In this document: positions 27,093 to 35,845 of the stretch, in pieces
How positions within the stretch are numbered: position 1 is the stretch's first letter
Layout: each line of letters begins with the position of its first letter
Origin: Acidimicrobiia bacterium
GTDB taxonomy: Bacteria > Actinomycetota > Acidimicrobiia > IMCC26256 > JAOSJL01
NCBI GenBank assembly: GCA_027494115.1
Contig: JAOSJL010000001.1
Location: forward strand, 1-64,000
DNA: 64,000 nucleotides
Direction: 5' to 3'
Position numbers and translations under genes: made by a program
Notes under the pieces: model-generated
The model's database searches: none
What the model was told of the DNA's origin: nothing
What the model saw: only the letters and a program-made list of their open reading frames with translations

Positions 27093-27797
27093 TCATCCCG
27101 CGAGTGCCACGGTGCGGGTGGCACCCCGGTGCTCGATCGCCACACACAGGCAGCGCTGCTCGAGCAACCCGCCCTCGGGAGTGAGCCCCGACCATCCGCC
27201 GTCCACCTCACCTCCCACAGCTCCGGTCACCGCTCCTCCCATCGCCCGCAACGTGAGAGCGGCCTCCACCGGCCAGGCACCCGTCACCACCAGGACCGCG
27301 TCTCGTTCGCGCACGCGCGCCGTGAGGCGTCGCGCGTCACTCGCGCGACAGCGCGACGGGACTTCGGCCACCACCATGGTGAGCCCGTCGACCAGCGACG
27401 CCGTCACGGCCGCCCAACGGTCCGGCGGCACTCCCCGCACCACGGCGGTGCGGTCCAACGCCGCGCCCGCCTCCGCCGCGGCCAGACCACCGACCGAGCC
27501 GTCGAGGTCGATGAACGCCGCCCACTCTCCGGCCGCGGTGGTGGCGGCGATCAGGTGCAGTGCCAGGGATGTGACGCCGCGACCCGGCGGACCGTCGAGG
27601 GCCGTCACCGAACCGCGTTGCAGTCCCCCGCCGGGCAGAAGGCCTTCCAACATGCCCGACACCGGCACGACACGTTCAGCCGCCAGCACGGTGGGCCGGA
27701 CGCGCTGCGCCACCGACAGCAGAGGTTCCGGCCCGGGAGAGGACCGGGGAGGGAGCTGGGAAGGGGACCCGGGAGGGAAGGAGTCGGGGAAAGCCAC
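27093..27797 (-). CDS. imuA': ImuA' (SulA/RecA-like partner of ImuB)
   Basis: About 235-aa RecA-fold-like protein with GGGLQRGSVTALDGPPGRG in the position of a degenerate nucleotide-binding loop, followed by LALHLIAATTAAGEWAAFID. Together with its position directly before imuB this identifies it as ImuA'. It is a non-catalytic component of the mutasome that binds ImuB and RecA. The open frame extends to 27833, but the SOS box at 27810-27825 lies inside that extension, so a start at or after the GTG at 27797 is more credible. The exact start is uncertain. Confidence 0.82.
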   Translation of the reverse strand: MAFPDSFPPGSPSQLPPRSSPGPEPLLSVAQRVRPTVLAAERVVPVSGMLEGLLPGGGLQRGSVTALDGPPGRGVTSLALHLIAATTAAGEWAAFIDLDGSVGGLAAAEAGAALDRTAVVRGVPPDRWAAVTASLVDGLTMVVAEVPSRCRASDARRLTARVRERDAVLVVTGAWPVEAALTLRAMGGAVTGAVGGEVDGGWSGLTPEGGLLEQRCLCVAIEHRGATRTVALAG

Positions 27798-27809
27798 CCC
27801 CTCACGGTA

Positions 27810-27825
27810 TCGAACATGTGTTCGA
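27810..27825 (-). promoter_or_regulatory. SOS box (LexA site) of imuA'-imuB
   Basis: TCGAACATGTGTTCGA has both perfect half-sites TCGAAC and GTTCGA of the actinobacterial LexA operator and lies just before imuA'. It implies coordinate DNA-damage induction with dnaE2. Confidence 0.9.
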
Positions 27826-27940
27826 TCCGACAAGAGGATTCCGAGGTATGCAGCCCACGGGGCGGGTGGTGGTGGTTGACTGGTGGCGGACAGGACGCCA
27901 CCGAGGCACGGTCACGGCAGGACGGCCGAAAGGAGCGTCG

Positions 27941-28372
27941 ATGAAGGTCGACAAGGTGCTCAGCGTCAAGGGTCAGGACGTCCAGCGGATCACCCCCGAC
28001 CAGTCGATCTTCGAGGCGGTGGCCCTCCTCGAGGAGCACGGCATCGGGGCGCTGGTGGTCTCCAGCGACGGGACCACCGCCGAGGGAATGCTCTCCGAGC
28101 GTGACATCGTGCGGGCGATCCCCCACAGCGGGGATCAGCTCCTCACCATGCCCGTTCACGAGCTCATGAGCTCTCCCGTGACGACCTGCACGCCCGACGA
28201 CACGATCGCCCACGTGATGGGGGTCATGACCGAGAAGCGGGCCCGCCACCTCCCCGTCGTCGACAACGGGAAACTCGTCGGGCTCATCAGCATCGGCGAC
28301 GTCGTGAAACACCGCGTCGAGGAACTACGCGACGAAACCGAGACGCTGCGCGACTACATCGGCGCGCGCTAG
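27941..28372 (+). CDS. Two-CBS-domain protein
   Basis: 143-aa stand-alone protein with two CBS domains (residues about 8-65 and 72-128), visible as DQSIFEAVALLEEHGIGALVV...SERDIVR and DDTIAHVMGVMTEKRARHLPVV...SIGDVVKHR. CBS pairs bind adenine nucleotides and usually regulate partner proteins. ATG at 27941 follows AAAGGAG at good spacing. It is divergent from the imu genes, and the 27826-27940 gap carries no recognised site for it. The partner and ligand are unknown. Confidence 0.88.
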   Translation: MKVDKVLSVKGQDVQRITPDQSIFEAVALLEEHGIGALVVSSDGTTAEGMLSERDIVRAIPHSGDQLLTMPVHELMSSPVTTCTPDDTIAHVMGVMTEKRARHLPVVDNGKLVGLISIGDVVKHRVEELRDETETLRDYIGAR

Positions 28373-28440
28373 ACCGCGCTAGACGACGCGCGAGAGACGC
28401 AGTGGTGACTGCGCCACTCTCTGAGATGCCCGGGACCTTC

Positions 28441-28833
28441 TCAGGAATCCCCTGAGGAGGCGTCAGAGGCGTCGTCCGCGACGTCCGCGACGTCGGGCAC
28501 GTCGGTGTCGGTACCAAGTGCCTCGGGGGACCAGCCGGCGTCGTCGCCGTAGTAGCCGAAGAGGTTCTCCACGGTCTCGGTCACGCGGGGCTCGAGTTCT
28601 CCCCACGACGCCGCGGGGGCTTCGACCGTCACGACGTTCGAGTACACCGTCACCTGTTCCGCCCCCAGGGCGAACAGGCGGCCGGCCAGCACATCGGAGG
28701 GGCGACCGCCGCGCACGCCGTCGGCCGAGGCGTAGCGCTCGATCTTCATTCCCGTGAGGCCGCGGTTCAGATCGAAGATGCGCACGTCGGGAGAGGCTCC
28801 CGGGCGCGCCTGGACGGTGATCGGCTGTCCCAT
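28441..28833 (-). CDS. Nfu/NifU N-terminal domain protein
   Basis: 130-aa protein matching the N-terminal domain of Nfu (Nfu_N): FDLNRGLTGMKIERY, PSDVLAGRLFALGAEQVTVYSNVVTVEA and a final helix with NLFGYYG. The Fe-S scaffold CxxC domain of true Nfu is absent, so it may act as an accessory in Fe-S protein maturation or in something else. The acidic tail (DVPDVADVADDASDAS) looks disordered. The ATG at 28833 (MGQPITVQ) is chosen because upstream codons read repeats and the rnhB 3' end. It is the next gene after rnhB on the minus strand. Confidence 0.75.
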   Translation of the reverse strand: MGQPITVQARPGASPDVRIFDLNRGLTGMKIERYASADGVRGGRPSDVLAGRLFALGAEQVTVYSNVVTVEAPAASWGELEPRVTETVENLFGYYGDDAGWSPEALGTDTDVPDVADVADDASDASSGDS

Positions 28834-28865
28834 GGGCCGCACTGTACGCCCGTCGCACGCGCCGC

Positions 28866-28910
28866 TCCGGAACCAGGCTGTCCGGAACCAGCCTGTCCGG
28901 AACCAGCCTG
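28866..28910. repeat. Three tandem 15-bp repeats
   Basis: TCCGGAACCAGCCTG is repeated three times with one base change in the first unit, in the gap between rnhB and the Nfu_N gene. No function is evident. Confidence 0.85.
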
Positions 28911-28924
28911 CCCGACGCTGCGTC

Positions 28925-29574
28925 TCAGGCGAAGAGGCGCCCCGGCGGCGGCTCCAGGTTCCGCCACGGCAGGCCCGACATGAAGATCCACGACCGCCGG
29001 TGGATGGCGCTCGGCCCGTAGGCCAGGAGAGCGCTGCGGTGCACGGGCGCCGGATAGCCGCGGTTGCTCTCGAATCCGTACACGGGGTAGTGGTCGGCCG
29101 CGTCCGCCATGAGCGCGTCCCGGGTGACCTTGGCCACACACGACGCGGAGGCGACGGCGAGCGAGGTGGCGTCGCCCTTCACGATCGTCGTGACCCGCTC
29201 CCCCAGGCCCAGGAAGTCGAAGGAACCGTCGAGCAGGATCCGGTCGGGTTCGTAGCCCTGCTCCTCGACCTCCCCAGCGCCCGGAAGCCCGCGCGCCGCA
29301 GAGCCTCGGTCATGCCGAACTCGTCGCACTCGTGATGGGAGGCGTGGCCGACGCCCACCGCGAGCGCCCATCCACGCACGGCTGTGGCGGCGGAATCCCG
29401 TCGGGCCGGCGTGAGGTCCTTGGAGTCACGCACGCCCCGCAGCGTGCGGGGGCGTTCCGGCGCCGCCACGACCGCCGCCACCGTGACGGGACCCGCCCAG
29501 GCGCCCCGGCCGACCTCGTCGATCCCGCAGACCACGCGGTCGCCCGAGCGCATGCACGCGTTCTCGACCCGCAT
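28925..29574 (-). CDS. rnhB: Ribonuclease HII (one frameshift)
   Basis: RNase HII removes ribonucleotides and RNA primers from DNA. The signature CGIDEVGRGAWAGP gives the DEG(R)-type active site, followed by DSKDLT; later LLDGSFDFLG, KGDATSLAVASASCVAKVTRD and GFESNRGY carry the remaining conserved acidic and glycine residues. The frame changes near 29274: one G is missing from the GGGG run that should read ALGEVEEQGYEPD, so the N-terminal and C-terminal halves lie in two frames. The likely start is ATG at 29574 or 29553. About 216 aa. Confidence 0.87.
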
Positions 29575-29676
29575 CGTCGGCCCGGCGGTTGCCACGGCGC
29601 GAACGCTAGCAATCCGCCCGGTGAATCCGGCCGATACGCGCACCCGATCCGAACATCGTGCGGATACGATCGTGCG

Positions 29677-29883
29677 ATGGACAAGGGCAGTCGCGTCGAG
29701 GTCCGGTCGACCTACGACAACCGGTATTCACGCGGCTTCGACATCGTCGACATCGTCGACGATGGTGGCGGGGCCCCCCGCTACCGGATCCGCCGACGCT
29801 CCGACGGCTCCGTGCTCCCGAAGCTGTTCGAGAAGTCCGATCTGCGTGAGGACGACCGCCGCAACCGCATGTGGTGGCACTGA
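29677..29883 (+). CDS. Small conserved-looking protein, 68 aa
   Basis: Unrecognised 68-aa basic and acidic protein starting at ATG 29677 (MDKGSRVEVRSTYDNRYSRG) and ending NRMWWH. Two predicted beta-strand pairs, VEVRSTYDNRYSRGFDIVDI and PRYRIRRRSDGSVLP, suggest a small barrel of the type seen in SH3-like or Tudor-like domains. Codon use is GC-rich at third positions, like the neighbours, supporting real coding. Divergent from rnhB. Function unknown. Confidence 0.6.
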   Translation: MDKGSRVEVRSTYDNRYSRGFDIVDIVDDGGGAPRYRIRRRSDGSVLPKLFEKSDLREDDRRNRMWWH

Positions 29884-29956
29884 CCCGTTCTGATCCGGGC
29901 GGCGGCCTTCTCAGCCCGATCCTTCGAAGCGTCGGCGAACCGGACGTCCCGGCGGC

Positions 29957-30250
29957 TCAGCCCGAGGCTTCGAGGGCCTCTACGAAGGTGTCCACCGGAA
30001 TGGCCTGGAGTGTCGTCGTGCGCATCGTGCCGCGGGCGGCGAGATCGACAGCCGCCCTGGCCATCGTCTCCTCGTCGGGTGCCTCGATGACGTTGAGGAA
30101 GTCGTACTGACCCATGAGCGCGTACTGCGCGATCACGGTCAGCCCCTGGGATTCCACTTCGGCCTTCACCGCGCGGATCCGTTCGGGCTTTTCGCGGATC
30201 GTGGCCCAACCGTCGGGCCCGATCGTGGAGAGCATCACGTAGGTCGGCAT
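29957..30250 (-). CDS. GYD-domain protein
   Basis: 97-aa protein with the GYD family pattern: MPTYVMLSTIGPDGW, QYALMGQYDFLNVIEAPDEE and a final region with LQAIPVDTFVEAL. The QYALMGQYD segment carries the GxYD signature that names the family. It folds as a small alpha/beta dimer of the ferredoxin-like type; the biological role is unknown. It follows the rpiB-like gene by 9 bp on the minus strand, so the two are probably cotranscribed. Confidence 0.82.
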   Translation of the reverse strand: MPTYVMLSTIGPDGWATIREKPERIRAVKAEVESQGLTVIAQYALMGQYDFLNVIEAPDEETMARAAVDLAARGTMRTTTLQAIPVDTFVEALEASG

Positions 30251-30259
30251 GCCCCGAGC

Positions 30260-30700
30260 CTACGCGCGCCCGGTGCGGGGCTGCTCGCACAGGGCGATGT
30301 TGTCGGCCTCCTCGGGATCGGGATCGGTCGAGAGCCACACATCCAGCATCTCGCGGGCACTGGCAGGGCTCGTGAGCCGTAGTCCCATGACGAGGACGTT
30401 GGCGTCGTTCCACCGACGGGCTCCCTCGGCGGTGGCGGCGTCGGTGCACAGCGCCGCCCGCACTCCCGGCACCTTGTTGGCCGCGATCGACGCACCGGTA
30501 CCGGTCCAGCAGAAGAGCACGCCCGTGTCGGCCTCACCCTCGGCCACGGCGCCACCGACGAGATGACCGACCTCGGCCCACTGCTCGTCACCACCCGCCG
30601 GCGGCCCGACCACGCGCACGTCGTGGTCGAGTCTCTCCAGGTGTTCCACCACGGCGTCGACGACGTGCTGGGCCTCATCCGAACCCACGACGATTCGCAT
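30260..30700 (-). CDS. RpiB/LacAB-family sugar-phosphate isomerase
   Basis: 146-aa RpiB/LacA/LacB fold protein. It begins MRIVVGSDEA and contains LFCWTGTGASIAANKVPGVRAALC, in which C-x-GTG forms the phosphate-binding and catalytic loop, then RRWNDANVLVMGLRL. It would interconvert ribose-5-phosphate and ribulose-5-phosphate or a related sugar phosphate. The start ATG 30700 is chosen by the family N-terminus. The open frame runs further upstream into the GH38 region. Whether it is the main ribose-5-phosphate isomerase is not known. Confidence 0.82.
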   Translation of the reverse strand: MRIVVGSDEAQHVVDAVVEHLERLDHDVRVVGPPAGGDEQWAEVGHLVGGAVAEGEADTGVLFCWTGTGASIAANKVPGVRAALCTDAATAEGARRWNDANVLVMGLRLTSPASAREMLDVWLSTDPDPEEADNIALCEQPRTGRA

Positions 30701-30755
30701 ACCGCCATCGTACGGGCGCCGGATCACGGCGAGGTCGCCCATATGCTGGCGGCCG

Positions 30756-33572
30756 ATGAACTCCTCCCCTGCGCCGCGCGGTTTCGGCCACGATTCCGGC
30801 CACGATTCCGGCCAGAGCGCCGGCCGCCACGTGGGCATCGTGGCGCACACCCACTGGGACCGGGAGTGGTACGCGCCGTTCCAGGAGTTCCGGATCCGCC
30901 TGGTCGAGCTCCTCGACGAGCTGCTCGACCTGCTCGAGCACGACACGTCGTACCGACGTTTCATGCTCGACGGCCAGACAGCGGTCGTCGACGACTACCT
31001 CACGATCCGTCCCGATCACGAAGGTCGCATCCGGGCGCTCGTGGAGAGCGGCCGGCTGTCGATCGGCCCGTGGGCCGTGCTCATGGACGAGTTCATGGTG
31101 TCGGGCGAGACGATCATCCGCGATCTCCAGGCCGGGATGAGACGGGCCGCCGAGCTCGGGGGTGCCATGGAGATCGGATATCTGCCCGACATGTTCGGAC
31201 ACATCGCGCAGATGCCCCAGATCCTGCGCCTGGCCGGATTCGAACACGCCGTCGTGTGGCGCGGTGTTCCGAGTGCCGTCGACGACACGGCCTTCGCCTG
31301 GAGCGCGCCCGACGGTTCGACGGTCCGCGCCGAGTTCCTCTACGGCTCGTATTCGAACGGACGTGACATTCCCGAAGACGGCGCCGGACTGATCCGGCGC
31401 GCGGAGAGCTACGCCGCCGAGCTCGGGGAGTCGGTCACCGGCGACATGCTCCTCATGAACGGAACCGACCACCAGCTCCCTCAGCCGTGGCTGGGCCGTG
31501 TCGTCGCCGAGGCCAACGAGATCGCAGCGGAGACCGGCGACGGGGGCTACCGGTTCTCGGTGACGTCGCTGCCCGAGTATCTCGGCGGTCGCACGACCGA
31601 CGGGCTGACCACCTGGCAGGGAGAGCTCCGCTCGGGGGCACGATCCAACATCCTCATGGGGGTCGCCTCCAACCGCGTCGACGTCCACCAGCTCGCCGCG
31701 GCGGCGGAACGGTCCCTCGAGCGCCGGGCCGAGCCGCTCGCCGCACTGCTCCTCGCCGACGATCCGCCGAACGAGCTCCTGGAACTGGCCTGGGACGGCC
31801 TCATCCTCAACGCCGCCCACGACTCCTCGTGTGCGTGCAGCGCCGACGAGGTCGTCGAGGCGGTACGCGTCCGATACCAGGAAGCCCGCCAGATCGCCGA
31901 CGGTGTGACCCGCACGGCCTGTCGTCGACTCGCCGCGATCGTGGATGCCACGCCCGGCAGCACCGTCGTGCTCAATCCGACGGCTCGCACGCGCGCCGGG
32001 CTCGTGGAGGTGACCGCCCCGGGCACCGGCCCCTTCACGGTCCAGGGAGCCGACGGCTCTTCCCGGCCGTACCAGGTGATCGACGAGATCGGCGGGGAAG
32101 CCTTCTCGACGACTGTGACGGGATCGAAGATCCGCTGGGTCGTGGAGGCGATGCGCGGACCCGAGTTCCGCGGCGTGCAGATCGCCGCAGCCGACATCAC
32201 CGAGCACGACGGAACGACCGAGGTCGAACTGCAAGCAGCCGGCCCGGGCGGAACCGCTACGAGTCTCGACACACTGCGCGAGAAGCTCCTCGCTCGCGCC
32301 GAGGCCGATCCCGACACGACATTCCGCGTTCGCATGCTGCGCGTCCCGGCGTGTCGGCTCGCATTCGCGACTGATCCCGTCGACGGCTTCGGATGGTCCA
32401 CGTACTCCATCAGCGAGAGAGAAGGTCCGCCCACCGACAGCACCGACGAGAACGCGACCGTCGTCGGCGCGACGCTGTCGAACGCGCTCCTGAGCGCCAC
32501 CGTCGACGAGTCCGACGGCACCGTGTCGCTCCGCACGACGGACGGCGTGGAGATCCACGGAGCGAACCGTCTGGTCGACGGGGGTGACGGGGGCGACACC
32601 TACAACTACTCGCCGCCCACGGTCGATCGGATCGTCGATTCCCCCGTGGCGGTCTCGGTCACGACCCGCGAGTCCGGACCCGTGCGGAGCGTCGTCATCG
32701 TCGACGCCACCTACCACTGGCCCACCGCGGCGGTCGGCGACGAGCGGCGATGCGAGGCCCGCACCGACCACGTCGAGACCGTGCGCGTCGAGACGACCTA
32801 CGAACTGCGGGCCGGGGAGCGCTTCCTCCGGATCCACACCGAGTTCGACAACCGCTGTCGTGATCACCGCCTGCGCGCCCATGTGCCGCTCCCGGTCCCC
32901 GTGCAGGGCTCCGACGCCGAGTGCGCCTTCGCCGTCGTCCACCGGGGGTTGGAGCCCGAAGGGGGTCCCCATGAGTTCCCCCTGCCGACCTTTCCGTCGC
33001 GCCGGTTCGTCGACGCCTCCGACGGCGACAGGGGCCTGGCGCTGCTCCACGACGGGCTGCTCGAGTACGAAATCACCGAGGGCGGCACGGAGATCGCCCT
33101 CACCCTCCTACGCTCCACGGGCTACCTCTCGCGCCTGGAGCCTGCGCTGCGCCCGAACCCGGCCGGTCCGGCCGATCCCCTCGAGGGACCGCAGCTCCAG
33201 GGCCGCGTCGCTCTCGACTACGCGCTGCTCCCCCACACCGGCGACTGGTGCACGACCGACCTCTACGGAGCGGCCGACGAGTTCCTCGTACCGCTCGAAC
33301 GTGTGCGGGGCGGCGGTGCCGAGCCGACCCGGCCGTCGGAAGGACGATTGCTCAGAGTCGACGGAGCCGAGGTGTCGGCGCTCACCACCTGCGACGGCGC
33401 GGCACTCCTGCGCCTGTTCAATCCGAACAACCACGAGGCCTCCTGCACCGTGGAGCGCGACGGCACGGCACTGAGCGGCGACATCGTCGACCTGCGCGGG
33501 CGCGTCGAGGCGCCCTGGAGCTCACCCGTGACGCTCGCCCCCGGCGCCATCGCCACCCTGCGCGTCGGCTGA
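30756..33572 (+). CDS. GH38 alpha-mannosidase
   Basis: 938-aa glycoside hydrolase family 38 enzyme that releases alpha-linked mannose. The metal and active-site motifs are HTHWDREW near residue 32, LDGQT near 72 and GYLPDMFGH with the nucleophile D145, followed by the usual helical and large beta-sandwich domains. No signal peptide is present, so it is cytoplasmic; it may process storage or turnover oligosaccharides such as mannose-rich glycans. ATG at 30756. Its last 51 bp overlap, tail to tail, the end of the unidentified gene on the other strand. Confidence 0.9.
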   Translation: MNSSPAPRGFGHDSGHDSGQSAGRHVGIVAHTHWDREWYAPFQEFRIRLVELLDELLDLLEHDTSYRRFMLDGQTAVVDDYLTIRPDHEGRIRALVESGRLSIGPWAVLMDEFMVSGETIIRDLQAGMRRAAELGGAMEIGYLPDMFGHIAQMPQILRLAGFEHAVVWRGVPSAVDDTAFAWSAPDGSTVRAEFLYGSYSNGRDIPEDGAGLIRRAESYAAELGESVTGDMLLMNGTDHQLPQPWLGRVVAEANEIAAETGDGGYRFSVTSLPEYLGGRTTDGLTTWQGELRSGARSNILMGVASNRVDVHQLAAAAERSLERRAEPLAALLLADDPPNELLELAWDGLILNAAHDSSCACSADEVVEAVRVRYQEARQIADGVTRTACRRLAAIVDATPGSTVVLNPTARTRAGLVEVTAPGTGPFTVQGADGSSRPYQVIDEIGGEAFSTTVTGSKIRWVVEAMRGPEFRGVQIAAADITEHDGTTEVELQAAGPGGTATSLDTLREKLLARAEADPDTTFRVRMLRVPACRLAFATDPVDGFGWSTYSISEREGPPTDSTDENATVVGATLSNALLSATVDESDGTVSLRTTDGVEIHGANRLVDGGDGGDTYNYSPPTVDRIVDSPVAVSVTTRESGPVRSVVIVDATYHWPTAAVGDERRCEARTDHVETVRVETTYELRAGERFLRIHTEFDNRCRDHRLRAHVPLPVPVQGSDAECAFAVVHRGLEPEGGPHEFPLPTFPSRRFVDASDGDRGLALLHDGLLEYEITEGGTEIALTLLRSTGYLSRLEPALRPNPAGPADPLEGPQLQGRVALDYALLPHTGDWCTTDLYGAADEFLVPLERVRGGGAEPTRPSEGRLLRVDGAEVSALTTCDGAALLRLFNPNNHEASCTVERDGTALSGDIVDLRGRVEAPWSSPVTLAPGAIATLRVG

Positions 33573-34817
33573 CCACAGGCGAATCGGGTGCTCTGCGCCC
33601 ATGACCAACAGGGCTTCGCCGTTCGGCTCGGTCGTCTCCCAGGTCGGATCGATGCCGGGCACCCGCAGGCGCAGGCCGTCGGCCCCCTCCCAGAGCAGCG
33701 CCGGGTTTTCGCCGTGCCAGCGCAGCGCGTAGGACAAGGGACCGGAGCGGGTCGGAAGATCGTGGACGTCGAGATCGCCGCCGGCCCAGGAAGGTGGAAA
33801 AGCCGCCAGGAGCTCGAGGGACCCGTCCCGGGCTTCACGTCCGAGAATCGCACGCACCACCAACAGGAAGGGAGCCGGCCCCTCGGACCACGTGGCGACA
33901 GGTGACGCCTCACCGGTCAACCGGTGCAGTTCGGCTGCGAGCGCCTCGGGGGTGGCGTCGTTCCACGGTCGCCGTCGGGCGCGACCCCGGCCCCGAAAGC
34001 CCAACTGCGCCCAGCCGGTCATCGCCTCGTCGTCGTGTCCCCAGTCCTCCAGAGCCGCGACGAGTTCGGGTGCGGGACGCGGCATCGTTCCCGACAGGAG
34101 CAGGTCGCAGCGGGCCGCGTGCGTCAATGCCGCCACCGTCGGATCCGGGATGTCGGCACGCAGCCCGGTCGAGCGCTGCCGTTCCCAGCCCCGGACAACG
34201 GCCCCCACATCGTCGACGTGGCGCGGATCGGTCGGTGTGCCTTCGGCCTCGAGAGGTACCGTCACGCGCACACGTGCACGGTGCGCCACCGGAACCAGCG
34301 CGGCAACGTGGTTCCCCACCTCGCTCGAGACTCCCGGAGCCACGCCGGCGGCGACGTCGGCACGCAGCGCGTCGAGGGAGTCGGCTGTGGTGACGGCCGA
34401 CGGTGCGTGGGCGAAGCGGGCGGCGACCGCACCCCCGACGAGAAGGTTGGTGTCGTCCACGCCCACCGAGCCGGTTACCGGGTTGTTCCCTGTCACCCCG
34501 GCGCCGCTCAGCACCAGCGCCGCCAGGAACGGAGTCGGCGAGTCGTTGTGGATCTCGATGACCACGCTCGATCCCGTGGCGTAGGCGGTGTGCACGGCGT
34601 CCCCACCGGGCACGCGCATCGCCGTGACCACCACGGGCGCATTGCCCTCGAGGTGCTGGCGAACCGCCACCTCACGACCGGGATACCGCCAGCGGTCGTC
34701 GGCGCCGATCCACCACTCGACGCACCGCCCTTCCGGGAACAGGAGCCGCCCGGCGCTGTCGACCTCGGCCGCGGACGGTGTGCCGACCGTCCCCACCCGG
34801 CACGGAGGCTCGCTCAC
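33522..34817 (-). CDS. Unidentified 431-aa protein
   Basis: Not recognised. The first 200 residues look beta-rich (VEWWIGADDRWRYPGREVAV, SVVIEIHNDSPTPFLAALVL) with a tryptophan-rich start. The middle is helical (PTVAALTHAARCDLLLSG, PELVAALEDWGHDDEAMTGW). The C-terminal part returns to strands with PALLWEGADGLRLRVPGIDP. The layout suggests a carbohydrate-active or carbohydrate-binding protein, and the tail-to-tail GH38 neighbour supports that, but no catalytic motif is evident. GTG at 34817 overlaps the gpsA stop by four bases (GTGA), so it is the third gene of the run plsC-gpsA-unknown. Confidence 0.7.
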   Translation of the reverse strand: MSEPPCRVGTVGTPSAAEVDSAGRLLFPEGRCVEWWIGADDRWRYPGREVAVRQHLEGNAPVVVTAMRVPGGDAVHTAYATGSSVVIEIHNDSPTPFLAALVLSGAGVTGNNPVTGSVGVDDTNLLVGGAVAARFAHAPSAVTTADSLDALRADVAAGVAPGVSSEVGNHVAALVPVAHRARVRVTVPLEAEGTPTDPRHVDDVGAVVRGWERQRSTGLRADIPDPTVAALTHAARCDLLLSGTMPRPAPELVAALEDWGHDDEAMTGWAQLGFRGRGRARRRPWNDATPEALAAELHRLTGEASPVATWSEGPAPFLLVVRAILGREARDGSLELLAAFPPSWAGGDLDVHDLPTRSGPLSYALRWHGENPALLWEGADGLRLRVPGIDPTWETTEPNGEALLVMGAEHPIRLWSADAQGGDGAGGERHG

Positions 34818-35845
34818 GTGCTGCCGCGTCGGCGGGCCTCCGCCATGCCGTGCCCCTCGGACGTCGCCTCGCGCATCATCAGGGCGGGCACGATGTCGCG
34901 GGGGGCGCGCCCGTCGTAGAGAACGGCACCGACCTGTTCGGCGATCGGCATCTCCACCTCGTTCGCCCGGGCGATCTCGAGCACCGCAGCCGTCGACTTC
35001 ACGCCCTCGGCGACCATGTTCATCGACGACGTGATCTCGTCGAGCGAGCGGCCCTTGCCCAACTCGTAGCCCACGGTGCGGTTGCGGCTCTTCTCGCTGG
35101 TGCAGGTCGCGATGAGGTCGCCGACCCCGGCCAGACCACCGAAGGTCAGGGCGTGGCCGCCGACCGCCAGCCCCAGGCGCGTGAGCTCGGCGAGCCCGCG
35201 CGTGAGGAGCGCCGCCATCGTGTTGTCGCCGTAGCCGAGGCCGGACGCGATCCCCGCCGCGATCGCCATCACGTTCTTCAGCGCTCCGGCGATCTCGCAC
35301 CCCACGACATCGGGGTTCGTGTAGACGCGGAACGTCGGCGTCATGAAGAGCGCCTGGAGGTCCTGGGCGACCGACTCGTTCGCCATCGCGATCACCGATG
35401 CTGCCGGTTGTCCCTCCACCACCTCACGCGCCAGGTTCGGGCCGGTCAGCACACCCACGGTCTGCGGGTCATGGCCCTCGAGCACCTCGAGGATCACCTG
35501 GGTACCGCGCAGGTTGGTGCCGCGCTCCACGCCCTTGGCGAGGCTCACGACCGGCGTGGAGGAACCCACCCACCCACTGCCCGACGTCAACACGTCGCGG
35601 ATCCCGTGCGACGGCACTCCCATCACGACGACATCCGCGTCGCGTAGCGTCTCTTCGAGGGAGGTCGACGCCACGAGATCGTCGGGCAGCACGGCGTCGG
35701 GGAGGTAGCCCGGATTCGTGTGGTCGGTGTTCACCGACTCGGCGACCTCCGCCTGACGCGACCACAACATCGTGTCGGCGTGCGCGCTCACGATTCCGGC
35801 CACCGTGGTTCCCCACGACCCCGCACCCACCACCGCGACCTTCAT
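34814..35845 (-). CDS. gpsA: Glycerol-3-phosphate dehydrogenase (NAD(P)+)
   Basis: 343-aa soluble dehydrogenase making sn-glycerol-3-phosphate from dihydroxyacetone phosphate for phospholipid synthesis. The Rossmann motif GAGSWG is at residues 7-12. LTGPNLAREV, catalytic-type lysine in GALKNVMAIAAG, and FGGLAGVGDL are characteristic. ATG at 35845 has GAGGAGA upstream and overlaps the plsC stop by four bases (ATGA), so the first two committed steps of phospholipid synthesis are coupled here. Confidence 0.93.
   Translation of the reverse strand: MKVAVVGAGSWGTTVAGIVSAHADTMLWSRQAEVAESVNTDHTNPGYLPDAVLPDDLVASTSLEETLRDADVVVMGVPSHGIRDVLTSGSGWVGSSTPVVSLAKGVERGTNLRGTQVILEVLEGHDPQTVGVLTGPNLAREVVEGQPAASVIAMANESVAQDLQALFMTPTFRVYTNPDVVGCEIAGALKNVMAIAAGIASGLGYGDNTMAALLTRGLAELTRLGLAVGGHALTFGGLAGVGDLIATCTSEKSRNRTVGYELGKGRSLDEITSSMNMVAEGVKSTAAVLEIARANEVEMPIAEQVGAVLYDGRAPRDIVPALMMREATSEGHGMAEARRRGST

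Noticed and set aside
25277..27184. Long plus-strand frame over imuB
   Set aside because: imuB has diagnostic motifs on the minus strand. The plus-strand product is Gly/Arg-rich without domains.
30675..33050. 791-codon minus-strand frame over the GH38 gene
   Set aside because: The GH38 catalytic motifs are on the plus strand. The antisense product shows no domain.
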